Assembly: GCA_001939145.1 (NCBI GenBank)
Contig: LSRX01000507.1
Span: 59,492-123,491, forward strand
Length of the DNA: 64,000 nt
Direction: 5' to 3'
From: Symbiodinium microadriaticum
Lineage: Eukaryota; Sar; Dinophyceae; Suessiales; Symbiodiniaceae
Positions within the stretch are counted from its first letter, which is position 1. Each line of letters begins with the position of its first letter. The position numbers were made by a program, and so were the translations under genes. Below, one piece after another: positions 49,901-57,599 of this stretch. The notes under the pieces are model-generated. The model saw only the letters and a program-made list of their open reading frames with translations, was not told where the DNA came from and ran no database searches.

Positions 49901-52854
49901 TAGAGGGTTCAGATGTTGAAGGTTGGCTTAGGGTTGCGGTTTGGAATCTAGGGGTTGGGGTATTCCTTGAGTTGGATTTTTGGGCTCGAGGATTAAAGGG
50001 TTCGTACCGGGACCTCCCAAGCACCGTCGATAGGGGTCTCATATTCCTGGCTATACTACTGGGTGCTTTGGTGCCGTGATGGGGGCTACTAGTTGGGGGC
50101 GAAGTCAGGAAGGCTACATTTACATGGAGGATTTATGTGTCACGGGATGCGGGATTGTGGAATCCAGAAAATTTCGAGAACTTGGGGACTTCTGGCTTCA
50201 GCCTATAAGGCTTCTAGCCGTTGACGGATCTGTGGACGGTATTCTGGAAACCCATCATACGGGAGTTACATGAAAAAGGATCGGAATATCGACCCCCTAC
50301 ACGGCATCTGGACTCCAATAGACAGAGGTGCAGCTTTCAGCAACCGCCATATAGATCACTCGGCTTCAAGGATTGAGTGGACAACAGGTCACGCAGCTGG
50401 AACGATCCAAGAACTACTGAAGTCAGTCATGTTAGGGGGCATGGGTACCTTGCCTGAGCTAAACCTGATGATAGGCCTGCTCGTAATAGACTTACTGAGT
50501 CCCATGATCGTCTGAGTAGAGACCAGAGGTGAACATTCGTCTTCGGGAGATTGGTACTCTGATGGCCGAACTTAAGAGTTCTTTAGGAGCTCTTTCTGGG
50601 GTCACAAAAGGCTCTTCTGTCACTCTTTACGGGTGCTTTACCCTGAGCGTTGAGTACCCGGAACTCAAACTTACGGTCGTTGTGAACGACCACGGGCTGC
50701 AAAGCAGGAATTCAATTCTTGACAGTGATTCTGTTCACTACGTAGAGGAACAAGGCGCATAGCACACAGGTTATTCAGTTATGGCGCAACCACCAGCAGT
50801 AACCAAGTAGAGTACCGACTTCTACTTCCTAAGCAAGGCCAATGATCCTTCGTGTATTTAAGTGGAAAGTCGGTTGGGAAGTGTGTCTCAGGAATTTCAT
50901 TTGGCTATGGCTGCCCAAAAGCTCTGGATACCTGTGAATGGTCTCCCTATGCAAACACTGAAATCCGGTTCATGTGCAGGCCTGTGTTTATAGTCTGGAG
51001 TACATCATTCACAAGCTGCGAAATCTCCTAAGGCGGAAAGTTGGAGACGTGTCTAAGGTTACAAGATTGAAGAAATTGGCACAGAGACCCCGCAACGAAA
51101 AGGCACCACCCTGACTTAGAGCAGGTCAAGGCCACACTGAAGCCAAGCGACAGTAGACCAACGCTCGAAGTATCTGACTCGCAGCGTGACGGGCAAAAGA
51201 AACATCGCCTCGGACCTGTCGCACAAACGAACATAGTTCAATAAGCAATGCCCTCATGACCGAAATGTCGCAAACTGGATTGATCGCAATTGGGTGCCAC
51301 CCGAGCATACCTCTATCCTTGTCGAAGCACTGCTTCTCTAAAGACCCGCCTAAAGCCAGAGAGCCCAATAACTTTCATCCATGAACAGGCCTGACATCAA
51401 GGTTTGTGCAATTTAAGGTGTTCCGCTCAATTCAAGGGTATCGGGCTTTCGGGGGTACGGTGTGTAATATCTTTTCGGTACCTCTTTCAGGCAGCTGTGA
51501 AGATCTCCGCCGGTGCACAGCTCCGTAACGATGTACACATCCTGCAGTCACGGATACTGGCTTGATATTGAGGGCCCTTTCTTTCGGCACCAACTAAAGG
51601 GAACTAGCAGAGTGTCCCAGAAGAGCTTAAGTCGAAGCGATCAATTTGCAGGGTCTGCGGGGTTGCGCTAACATCCAGCAAAACATACAACCGTGATGAC
51701 TAAAATCCGACGAACCCCTTAGTCCACATCTGCGAGAGTCCCTCTGCCCACATACCCTTACTTGTCACTGCAGTTGCACCACCTCAGAGCCGACTGTCAG
51801 GCAAGTCGGCATGCACGACAGCTCCAATCAAAATACAAAGACGTTAACAACACCCCTCAAGCCCAGAAGCGTTACATCTCTGGGGCGCCTTGTCGTCCTC
51901 GTAAGCCTCAAAGAAGTGCAGGACACGCGGATGATCCAAAGAGCTGAGGACCGAAATCTCCTGGGTTTAGTTGTTTTGGTCAGGCTGTGGGGGGACTTAT
52001 TGCACTTTAGGCTTCAGGGTTTAGTGTTGGTCTTCCTTTGTTGTAGCAGCGGCTCCTTTCCATGATCTGGTCATGGCTTAAGAAGGGTCGAGGGTTCAGC
52101 TCTGTACGGATGTAGTGGCCGAGTGTCTGGTAGTTGAGGGATGATAGGGCCGATAGCGTTTACGGTTACAAACATTCAATCACTGGTGAAGTGCCGACTA
52201 GTGTCTAGAAGTTTGGATTTCGAGGTTCCAGGTCCGCTAAATTTAGTTCTTCGCATGTGGGGTGCCGCCTAGGGGTTCATGCTGCGGATTGCTACCAGCA
52301 ACAGTACGCGACATGTTGCCCCGTATTGAATCACATGAGGAGATGCTCTGAAGTACGGCTTGTTGCTACGGAAAAGACTTTCGGTCATGCTGAAAACTTG
52401 CATGATTTCGGACAATCCCCACGCCGAAAACTGAAGCCCAGACCAGACGGTGAAGTTGCACCATCACCGGAACATGTCTTTGTCCAACCCACAACGACTC
52501 ATCTACATGTACTACTGTTCTAAACCCCTTTTTCGGAATGATCGGATACTCTTCGAATACTCCTTGCAACCCTAAAGCTGTAGCCAAGCAACAAACTTGA
52601 ACCCTTGAGCTCAAGCCCCTAAGGCGTGCAGAACTACGTGGAGCGCTAGGTAAATTACACCGGGCCGGCGCATTGGCCAAGATGCCATGCGAAGCCGCGG
52701 CAGGTCGTCACAACCGGCCTTGGCCACTTGCCTTGGAAGCTCCAATGTCAAGCTTTGCTCGTGCGTCCGAGCCGAGCTTAGAGGTAGGCTTTCTTGGGGT
52801 AGCATATGTACACAAATCCATGGCGTCCAAATACACAAACATACGTACATAAGT

Positions 52855-52885
<31 letters not shown>

Positions 52886-55800
52886 CACATATAAATGAAT
52901 AAATAAATAGAAAACAAAAATATATATATATATACACGTACAACCGAACAAGTTACAAGCCTATCTTATCAACTAAACAGAAGGGGAGCCTCTTCGCGAC
53001 ATCGTCGGAACTGTCTTGGACACCCCGTCAAGGCCAATATAGACCCCTCCTAAAGCCATAAAGCCTAACCCCAAAAAGTCCTGAGGAGACCAAGGCCCAA
53101 AGACCCAAACAAAAAGGCAGCATCTTGAGGAGTTGAACACTGTAAAAAACTGGTTTATGGCTCTACTCTTGATGATGTTAAATGAGGTTCCTGAACTAAC
53201 AAGAATGTGTATGTGACATAGGGCTCCGGCTTTATGGCCACACGCTTCTTCGCATTGAAGCCTCGGGTTCCAGGGTGTGCGTCCTCGAAGAATTGCGTAA
53301 ACCGCAAGCATTTCAGGCTTTTACGGTTGGAGATTACGGTTTAAGGGTGTGGCCTTAAGGTATCGTCCAATCCCAGGAGCTGATCACGAAAGAAGGCTGA
53401 CTGCTCCACACGTGCTCCAATCTATGGCCCTAGGGTTTAGGTAGAAGATTACCTATGACCCTTGAGTCTTTAGAGTCTGAGGGCGGGGTAAGAATTTAAG
53501 GCTCGCAGTGTTAGCGCGAAGGTCAAACCACACAGATACAGGGAATGATTCTGTGAAGGAGTAGTGCTGCTTGCATCTAGATGTACTGGGTCCTTGACAA
53601 AGAAGAGTCCATGCATGATGAAAGCTTTGAGGTTGCTGCCTATCTCTTGATACGGGCTCCAAGGGAATGGTTGCTGCTTATGTCCTTCTATGTGCCTGCT
53701 CGTATGAAACATGTGTAAATACCACGGATGCCGGATGCTAAACTCCTTGTGCAGCTTTCCATTGCGGGCGTGCATCGAGGTCTACATTGAGTCGGTGTCT
53801 TTCAACTTGACAACTGCAGCTTGTCGGTCTTTGAAGATCTTCGAGGTACACTCGCTGAGGCTTTGTAACTGTAGGGCTTTCGGGTGTACGGCTTCGGTTT
53901 CCGGTCTGCACTTCGGGCTTACATTTGGGGCTATCAAAGTAAACATGCTGCATCTGCTACATGCTAAACACTCACATTCAAGACCACTAAATAAATGAAT
54001 TATAGTAGGCATAAGTCTCGGCGACACAACAAGTTGGGGGGCTTTTGCGACTACACCACTGCACCTTCACCGACTCCAGTCCTAAACCCTAAACCCGGCG
54101 CAGGGCTCTGAAGCCTAAGTCACAACAGTGCAAAGCTCCCAAATCCTGCATTCGGTACACCCGCGCGTTTGGAAACCAATAAGCCGGTTGCCGGGCGAGT
54201 CACGGTGCTTCACTACGAAGACCTGCAAGAAAAGCATATGCATTGGGCCTAATTGAAAGGAAGAGGCCGATCCTGCCGCGTGCAGCATTCAGAGCAAACG
54301 TCCTCAGACAGAGAGCGAGAGAGCGAGAGAGAGCGAGAAAGAGAGAGAGAGAAAGAGAGAGACAAAAAAAACAGCGAGAGAGAAAGACAGAAGAGACAGA
54401 GAAAGACAGAGAGAGAAAGCTAAGCAGCGAGGTAGACAGATAGGGAAACAGGCAGATCTGCTGATATATAGGTAGGTAGGTAGGTAGGTAGGTAGGTAGG
54501 TAGGTAGGTAGGTCGGTCGGTCGGTCGGTCGGTCGGTGGGTGGGTGGGTGGGTGGGTGTGGGATGGACAGAAAGACAGACAGACAGACAGACAGGTAGAT
54601 AGATAGATACAGAAAGACAGGTAGGAATGTTTGTAGATAAACTTGGTGCTGCGAGACTCAGAATCGGGGAGGCTTTGAGATCTAAGTCTATTTCTGCTTT
54701 ACAGGGGTCACAAGGAATCTAGCCACCACAGCTTCAACTTTACATCTCCCCTGCAAGGGTTCACACCCGAACTGCAATACCTGAAGACGCTCTCCTTTGC
54801 CACAGCACGCCTTGTCCGCTGGACCATACTACAACGTCAAAACGGAATCTATCTGCTTCATGCTGACACGCTGGGACGGCCCGTGCATGCCACCAATTCA
54901 ATCAACCTCCCTGCGCCTGTTTGCATCTCGACAGACAGACAGACAGGCAGGCAGGCAGGCAGGCAGGCAGGGAAAGAGAGCGAAAAAGAGAGACAGAGAG
55001 AGGGAGAGAAATCAAGACAGACGAACGGATAGATAGATGGAGCTGACAGATAGAAATGCCCCGAAAGCCCCAAGCAAAACCATAGATAGACAAACGACTC
55101 GCAAAGCTCAGATCACTCGACATTGCTGAACCCCGACACCACACCAAACAGCTTTCGAACCAAACGCACGACCACACAGGCGAGAAACAAAAAATGACAA
55201 AAGTACAACCAACTCTTCAAGACAAAAACAAATGAAGAAGACCAGCCCCTAAGACCCAGCATCAACAGTAACAAGATCGCTGGGCCTCGCCGTAGGAGCC
55301 AGCACCCAACGACTTTCGCTGGTGCCAAGCGTAGACGGCGCTGATGTCGCCCTCACGACAAGCCTCCAGCAAACAGAGGGTTCCTAAAAACTAGCGGTTT
55401 GGTACCTACACCATCAGTTCGCGTCCTAAGCAGATGCTTAACTTCTGAATGAAATGTCACACTGAACCGTTCAAGACAAGATGTGGGAGTTGGATAAACA
55501 AGGACTCTGTAGACCGCACATAACAGGGATCTGTATGTTGAGTTTGAGATCACAATTCCGATACTCTCAAACAGCCTAAGGGACTTCCCGAACACCTTAA
55601 GCTTTCAACCCTGAGGCCTCGACGCTGAAGCTACAGCTAAATCTAAACCCTAAGCTCTTACACATCCCAGGCTTTTTGGATCCGAGAATAGTATCCGAAA
55701 AACATAACATAAGGTAAGAAACGAAGCACCTAACATACCCAACATGGTACCTTGAAGCTCGTCTCCCCACAATACTGCCGAAATGTAGAACTCTACAGAG

Positions 55801-55929
55801 AAGTCCGATCGCTTGATGAAGGCCCGCCTTAACAAAAAAAACTAAGCCTGTTTTCTGAAGTCGCCAGATGTCTCCTGCCTGGAAAGCTTTTCGATTCACA
55901 ACTTTTGAAGCTCGCGGCCTGCCGCCGAC
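33586..55929 (-). CDS. Calcium-dependent protein kinase (CDPK), at least 28 exons
   Basis: A Ser/Thr kinase regulated directly by calcium, expected to be cytosolic or membrane-associated. Exons in order give the glycine loop GAGSYG, the beta-3 lysine in VVK, an alpha-C segment, HRDLKPEN, DFG, APE, the alpha-F motif DVWSLG and a C-lobe end (RPSSKALASHGF). These are followed by two EF-hands, a junction-like helix (VENFTSASSMKKASRALM) and four more EF-hands ending in TAG. Intron phases agree across nearly all junctions. Some donors are GC or GA, and protein continuity across them (for example an EF loop resuming exactly at position 12) supports the splice choice. Standard CDPKs have kinase, junction and four EF-hands, so the extra pair is unusual. 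The N-terminus and probably a few small linker exons are missing. Family assignment is very secure; exact exon ends are not. Confidence 0.9.
33940..34620. repeat. GGT/GCT triplet and minisatellite block
   Basis: (ATC)n at 33941-33960 and a long GGT-rich block at 34250-34600 with GGTGCTGGTGCTAGTGCT units and one N at 34538. All long frames in it are low-complexity artefacts. Confidence 0.9.
35565..35655. repeat. (CT)n microsatellite
   Basis: Polypyrimidine run with TTT interruptions, in the last CDPK intron. Confidence 0.95.
35900..37500 (-). pseudogene. Frame-broken Gag-like mobile element in the last CDPK intron
   Basis: A 1.6-kb stretch with continuous protein-like reading on the minus strand that jumps between frames. 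Segments read TQFVTQWGLHLLYVPEAL (37135-37356), then after a GGGGG run ESYAQYRQRLCDRYRVGEQA (36900-37140), then a polar Pro/Glu-rich segment (36538-36904) ending in a stop. The charged helical segment with short aromatic repeats recalls retrotransposon Gag capsid, followed by a linker. A tract with imperfect internal duplication (AAGCCYAATGARCCT) lies at about 36,480-36,560. No reverse transcriptase, protease motif or LTR was recognised. A decayed cellular gene remains possible. Confidence 0.35.
37586..37604 (-). repeat. Telomere-like CCCTAAA run
   Basis: Two and a half units. It supplies the TAG stop of the orphan terminal exon and lies at the border of the Gag-like element. Confidence 0.8.
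37599..37650 (-). CDS. Orphan terminal exon with stop in a telomere-like repeat
   Basis: After acceptor GGTTTCAG| and one split base, reads HLSNTKLGAELLGFLI then TAG. The stop codon is part of a TTTAGGG unit (telomere-like run at 37586-37604). Phase matches the exon at 37718-37821. Confidence 0.45.
37718..37821 (-). CDS. Orphan exon inside the last CDPK intron
   Basis: 34 codons, including ELWWSAPQIFYVQMPLAMYH, then two bases. Clearly protein-like, with a donor CT|GTACAT in phase with the exon below. The upstream side is a GA/CT microsatellite, so the acceptor (GAAG|G) is weak. It could be an alternative 3' end of the kinase gene (phase 0 fits EF-hand 3) or the end of a separate gene. Not recognised. 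Confidence 0.45.
37828..37935. repeat. (CT)n microsatellite
   Basis: Lies just 5' (in gene sense) of the orphan exon at 37718-37821, where it replaces a normal pyrimidine tract by purines. Confidence 0.95.
38219..38254 (-). CDS. CDPK micro-exon: EF-hand 3, first part
   Basis: 36 nt reading DFDQSNTGSISK, EF loop positions 1-10 (D1, S3, T5, G6, I8). GC donor AAG|GCGACT. The exon carrying positions 11-12 and the exit helix was not found. Confidence 0.75.
38910..39002 (-). CDS. CDPK exon: EF-hand 2
   Basis: 31 codons including FLALDTDGSGEIDYSEFLAA, a complete canonical loop (D1, D3, S5, E12). Acceptor CCCTAG|C (or CAG|G nine bases further in), donor CGA|GTGACA. Confidence 0.93.
39311..39370 (-). 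CDS. CDPK exon: EF-hand 1 exit helix
   Basis: 20 codons, EWKLGFAMADGSKTATWAEE. It provides Glu 12 of EF-hand 1 and the linker to EF-hand 2. Splice sites CGAAG|G and GAG|GTTCAG, phase 0 at both ends. Confidence 0.85.
39764..39829 (-). CDS. CDPK exon: EF-hand 1, first part
   Basis: 22 codons, LQKLLEKFES then VDSNGDGTISLE, EF loop positions 1-11. The donor is GAG|GACCAC, a GA donor. Supported because the next exon supplies Glu at position 12. The start could be eight bases earlier (AG|GT). Confidence 0.85.
40943..41020 (-). CDS. CDPK exon: junction / autoinhibitory helix
   Basis: 26 codons, VLSAIAKNVENF then TSASSMKKASRALM. The N-F-x-x-x-S-x-M-K-K-A-x-x-A-L pattern is that of the CDPK junction domain, which blocks the active site when calcium is low. 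In known CDPKs it directly follows the kinase domain; here an EF-hand pair intervenes. Confidence 0.8.
41189..41230 (-). CDS. CDPK exon: extra EF-hand a', second part
   Basis: 14 codons, DGIVSKGEFQEGFH, completing a canonical loop (D5, G6, V8, E12, then F). Acceptor AAGAG|G; donor CAC|GTCCTC, phase 0 into the junction exon. Confidence 0.8.
41659..41688 (-). CDS. CDPK micro-exon: extra EF-hand a', first part
   Basis: 30 nt reading DLFERLDANQ: an entering helix and loop positions 1-4 of an EF-hand. The donor is CAG|GACTGC, a GA donor. The loop continues correctly (D5, G6) in the next exon. Confidence 0.75.
42013..42057 (-). CDS. CDPK exon: extra EF-hand a, exit helix
   Basis: 15 codons, ELQEYLLKLGHEPDT. 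The first residue supplies the position-12 Glu of the loop begun in the previous exon, then the exit helix. Splice sites CTCAG|G and ACG|GTGAAG. Confidence 0.82.
42711..42773 (-). CDS. CDPK exon: extra EF-hand a, first part
   Basis: 21 codons ending FANVDRDGSGTIDMQ: an EF-hand loop positions 1-11 (D1, D3, S5, G6, I8). The donor is CAG|GCTCGG (GC). Position 12 (Glu) comes from the next exon. Flanked on the left by CCCTAAA-like and on the right by TTTAGGG-like sequence. Confidence 0.85.
43044..43079 (-). CDS. CDPK exon: linker helix (tentative)
   Basis: 36 nt in phase 0, SSIRALLGVLQR, an amphipathic helix between acceptor ATGCAG| and donor AGG|GTTCTT. Both phases fit the flanking exons, but there is no diagnostic motif. 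Confidence 0.4.
43731..43776 (-). CDS. CDPK exon: end of kinase domain
   Basis: Reads PSSKALASHGFMDAK, matching the R-P-S-x-x-A-L-x-H end of kinase domains. Acceptor CATCCCAG|G. The donor would be AAG|GA, or a GC donor six bases earlier. Confidence 0.7.
44387..44427 (-). CDS. CDPK exon: C-lobe KLLYRRCQKQDLTR
   Basis: 41 nt reading KLLYRRCQKQDLT plus two bases; the split codon becomes Arg, the conserved Arg before the last kinase helix. Acceptor ATTTTCAG|, donor GAG|GTAGTG. Phase matches the next exon. Confidence 0.7.
44904..44942 (-). CDS. CDPK exon: C-lobe segment (tentative)
   Basis: Reads GIRYSLPGLTEAQ after a strongly pyrimidine-rich acceptor (TCTTCCTCTTCACAAG|G). LTEAQ resembles the start of a kinase alpha-H helix. 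The donor would be GA; the end is uncertain and a short exon may be missing before the next one. Confidence 0.45.
45163..45185 (-). CDS. CDPK 23-nt micro-exon (tentative)
   Basis: Preceded by a very pyrimidine-rich acceptor (TTTTTCTGCCCCAAG|G) and followed by donor ACG|GTGAGG. In the required phase it reads WWPSWKT, plausible for the segment before the alpha-H region. A longer read-through frame (LVAFVEDGEVGRLFSADS) is also open, so the choice is uncertain. Confidence 0.45.
45209..45438. mobile_element. Small element with terminal inverted repeats (MITE- or introner-like)
   Basis: About 230 bp in a CDPK intron. The right end carries TGATGCTTATCAATTTTTTT then GATGC; its exact inverse (GCATCAAAAAAATTGATAAG-type) recurs at 45313-45339, and near copies lie at 45210-45240 and 45251-45275. 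It contains no ORF. Repeated ends in both orientations are expected of a non-autonomous element, perhaps with nested copies. No certain target-site duplication was identified. Confidence 0.5.
45652..45708 (-). CDS. CDPK exon: alpha-F continuation
   Basis: Reads VIVHVILVGELPYSLEEL after a GGCAG|G acceptor. Together with the previous exon it gives SLGVIVHVILVGELPYS, a normal alpha-F helix and following loop. The 3' end is less sure; a GT donor at CTGC|GTGGCA is assumed. Confidence 0.85.
46477..46510 (-). CDS. CDPK micro-exon: alpha-F DVWSL
   Basis: 34 nt reading SYDFRCDVWSL plus one base. The invariant alpha-F Asp and Trp are present. Donor TTG|GTCACT; the split codon becomes Gly with the next exon (SLGVI). 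Confidence 0.88.
47066..47125 (-). CDS. CDPK exon: activation segment and APE
   Basis: 20 codons, VGTAEYMAPEATPDEDMQFK, with the APE motif ending the activation segment. Splice sites GAG|G and AAG|GTGCAG, phase 0 at both ends. Confidence 0.93.
47396..47504. repeat. Near-perfect long inverted repeat (hairpin)
   Basis: The left arm (47396-47426) and right arm (47474-47504) are reverse complements over 31 bp with one mismatch; the inner 25 bp (starting GTTGATGATATAAATCCTGC) are perfect. The 47-nt loop is AT-rich and includes a GTTTAGGG motif. Located in the CDPK intron between the DFG and APE exons. Could be a small MITE or a precursor-like hairpin RNA. Confidence 0.8.
48756..48830 (-). CDS. 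CDPK exon: DFG motif
   Basis: 25 codons, including ELRDSPLRLADFGLARQIKA. DFG is the magnesium-binding motif. It sits between a C-rich tract on the left and a telomere-like array on the right. Donor ACC|GTGGGG, acceptor AAG|C, phase 0 at both ends. Confidence 0.92.
48857..48958 (+). repeat. Interstitial telomere-like TTTAGGG array
   Basis: About 100 bp of TTTAGGG and variants (TTAGGGG, TTTAGGGG), the cleanest such array in the window, beginning 27 bp to the right of the CDPK DFG exon. Confidence 0.9.
49797..49849 (-). CDS. CDPK exon: catalytic loop HRDLKPEN
   Basis: 53 nt reading HSRGVCHRDLKPENVLL. It contains the catalytic Asp, Lys and Asn of an active kinase. The donor CTT|GTAAGG is strong and the acceptor is AAG|G. 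Confidence 0.95.
51152..51215 (-). CDS. CDPK exon: alpha-E helix
   Basis: Reads VRGDVSFARHAASQILRALV then Y and one split base. This is the alpha-E helix leading to the catalytic loop. Splice sites GACAG|G and ACT|GTCGCT; the split codon becomes TGT (Cys) with the next exon, giving YCHSRG. Confidence 0.9.
51482..51541 (-). CDS. CDPK exon: hinge region
   Basis: 20 codons, DVYIVTELCTGGDLHSCLKE: strand beta-5, hinge (TELCTGGDL) and alpha-D. Splice sites CTGCAG|G and GAG|GTACCG, phase 0 at both ends. Confidence 0.9.
51889..51960 (-). CDS. CDPK exon: alpha-C / LDHP
   Basis: 24 codons reading EISVLSSLDHPRVLHFFEAY then EDDK. LDHP and the following beta-4 strand are hallmark kinase N-lobe sequence. 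The donor is AAG|GCGCCC, a GC donor. A GT donor further on would break the phase with the next exon. Confidence 0.85.
52728..52776 (-). CDS. CDPK exon: alpha-C helix start
   Basis: Reads SARTHEQSLTLELPRQ after one split base and ends CAA|GTGGCC. Phase 0 leads straight into the EISVLSSLDHP exon, giving the LPRQ-EISVL sequence expected around the alpha-C helix. Confidence 0.65.
52845..52940. repeat. (CA/TA)n microsatellite
   Basis: ACATA and TA repeats in the CDPK intron between the alpha-C and beta-3 exons. Confidence 0.9.
53786..53813 (-). CDS. CDPK micro-exon: beta-3 lysine
   Basis: A 28-nt exon reading (V)VKLKDTDS plus two bases. The VVK lysine is in the place of the ATP-anchoring beta-3 lysine. 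Phases match both neighbours. Its short length makes it less certain than the exons around it. Confidence 0.6.
54177..54222 (-). CDS. CDPK exon: beta strands 1-2
   Basis: Reads VFVVKHRDSPGNRLI plus one base. It completes the glycine loop (GSYGE|VF) and carries strand beta-2. The acceptor TTGCAG|G is good; the donor is G|GTTTCC, phase 1. Confidence 0.8.
54305..55035. repeat. Compound microsatellite cluster
   Basis: GA-rich tract 54308-54420, (GTAG)n, (GTCG)n and (GTGG)n 54468-54560, (ACAG)n 54575-54595, and (ACAG)n-(GCAG)n 54930-54970. The gradual base change through adjacent tetranucleotides suggests stepwise expansion. Confidence 0.95.
55286..55363 (-). CDS. CDPK exon: glycine-rich loop
   Basis: 26 codons, including EGDISAVYAWHQRKSLGAGSY; the GAGSYG sequence is the ATP-binding loop. 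The preceding G-D-I-x-x-x-Y pattern is usual just before CDPK kinase domains. The donor is GAG|GC. A T-rich alternative acceptor would start the exon at 55383 and add six residues plus a split codon. Confidence 0.8.
55879..55929 (-). CDS. CDPK exon, N-terminal to kinase domain (tentative)
   Basis: Reads VGGRPRASKVVNRKAFQ after an AG|G acceptor and ends CAG|GC (GC donor), phase 0 at both ends, matching the next exon. Basic and unstructured, as expected for the region before a CDPK kinase domain. No upstream exon or start codon was identified, so the true N-terminus is unknown. Confidence 0.45.
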
Positions 55930-56094
55930 CTCTGCTGCAAAACTAGAAAGATTAAGGCCCAACCCACCAGCCATTCCAAAGCGGGAATGGAAGAATGGTA
56001 ACTCAACTGGTAACCTTATAAGGCCCAGATGATCATGTACAGGGACCATTGCCGGGGAGGAGGGGGGCGACCTGCCGGGGCGCAACCATATGTA

Positions 56095-56116
56095 CATATG
56101 TATGCATATGCATACA

Positions 56117-56152
<36 letters not shown>

Positions 56153-56195
56153 TGTATGTATGTATGTATGTATGTATGTATGTATGTATATTGTT
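56095..56195. repeat. (TATG)n microsatellite
   Basis: About 90 bp of tetranucleotide repeat near the 5' side of the CDPK gene. Confidence 0.95.
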
Positions 56196-57169
56196 TTTCT
56201 CTGTGTGCGTGTCCATGTGCACAAGTATGTGTCCATGTATGTTTGTATGTTTACATATATAGTTATAGCTATTTGTGTATTTATAGTATAAACACATATT
56301 GTGGGGCCTAATTAAGCAGACCATCTGTGGCGAGTTAACAAGGTTGTATCAAGGTTTTCGTCTGATTTGATACTCGTTCTTGTTGCTTGCTTTCTTTTTC
56401 TTTTGGGAGGAGGGGGGTTGGAGGGTTGTACTTCTTCTAAGTCTTCATATGGAGGCAAGGACACAGGACCTTGGTGCATGCAGGTAAGGAGCCCTTGTCG
56501 CCATCTCATGTCATAAGTGTGAGGTTGGACTCGGCAAGATGGCTGCCGACTAGAGAATTTGCCACAGGTCTATCAGCTCCAGGAGCGCCTGAGAGCAACA
56601 AAAATCCAAAACCAAAAAACTCCAAAGCTCGGAAACCCAACATAGTCCAAAAGCCCGAAACCCAACAGCCTAAACTTGAAACCTGACACAAGACCCTAAG
56701 TTGCCCTGCTAAATCAATTGCCCGAATCCCAAAAACAGAACCTCAGAGCCCAGCGGCTCGCCCAGGAGACAGAGACTCCACGGCCGGAGTCGTGGACGTG
56801 GCCTATTCCGGGCTTCGGCTTGGGACGTAGGGCTAGGGTCTCGCGTGTAGGTTTTTGGGATTTGGCGGCTTTGGGACGCGGATTTGGGTTTGGAACTTGG
56901 CTTTGGTGGAGTAAGGTTTGTGCTTTGGGACTGGAGTGTGGGTTTCGGGACCGGGTGGCTTCAGGACTAGTTCTCAGGGTGTTTAGGCTTTTGGGTTCTT
57001 GGGCTAGTATTCTGGCCTATTGCTACAACCCGGAATACCAACCTTTGCAACACAGTGCGAACGTGGATCTCTCAGCTCTCTATGACACAAAATCGTATTT
57101 TCATCTCAGCGCATTCATGTGGGTGTGCCTGTATGCCAACCTTTCTCTCTCATTATGCTTACCATGTGT

Positions 57170-57193
57170 ATGTGTATGTATATATATAAATAC

Positions 57194-57225
<32 letters not shown>

Positions 57226-57230
57226 GTATA

Positions 57231-57266
<36 letters not shown>

Positions 57267-57300
57267 TGTACATGTATATATATACACATATATGCGCACA
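57170..57300. repeat. (TA)n/(TATG)n microsatellite
   Basis: Mixed AT-rich repeat with a (TATG)n core at 57235-57270. Confidence 0.95.
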
Positions 57301-57599
57301 CATGTGTTGCATACATGTGTGTGCACCTGTGTGTACTTTTCAATAGCAACAGAGTCCAGATGAAGCGAACAGAAACAACTTACGTATGTATCACCGTATA
57401 ACTGTCCATATGTGTGTGTGTACATATATGTACACATACACGGACATGACTATGTGTGTACATGGACTATGATACAAGCCTCACTATGTAAGACAACATG
57501 TCATGTAAGGATGAGACATATTCAAACATAAACCTAGATCGGAAGGACTGGTTCTACTACAGGAACAATGCCAACCAAATAACTACGCAGTCTTGAAGC

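Noticed and set aside
53221-53311. Segment reading RVAIKPEP as the kinase VAIK motif
   Set aside because: The following sequence is not kinase-like and its phase does not fit; the VVK micro-exon at 53786-53813 fits both neighbours.
56016-57437. Tyr/Ile/His or Met/Tyr/Val/Cys-rich frames
   Set aside because: They derive from TATG and TA microsatellites and shift with repeat phase on both strands.
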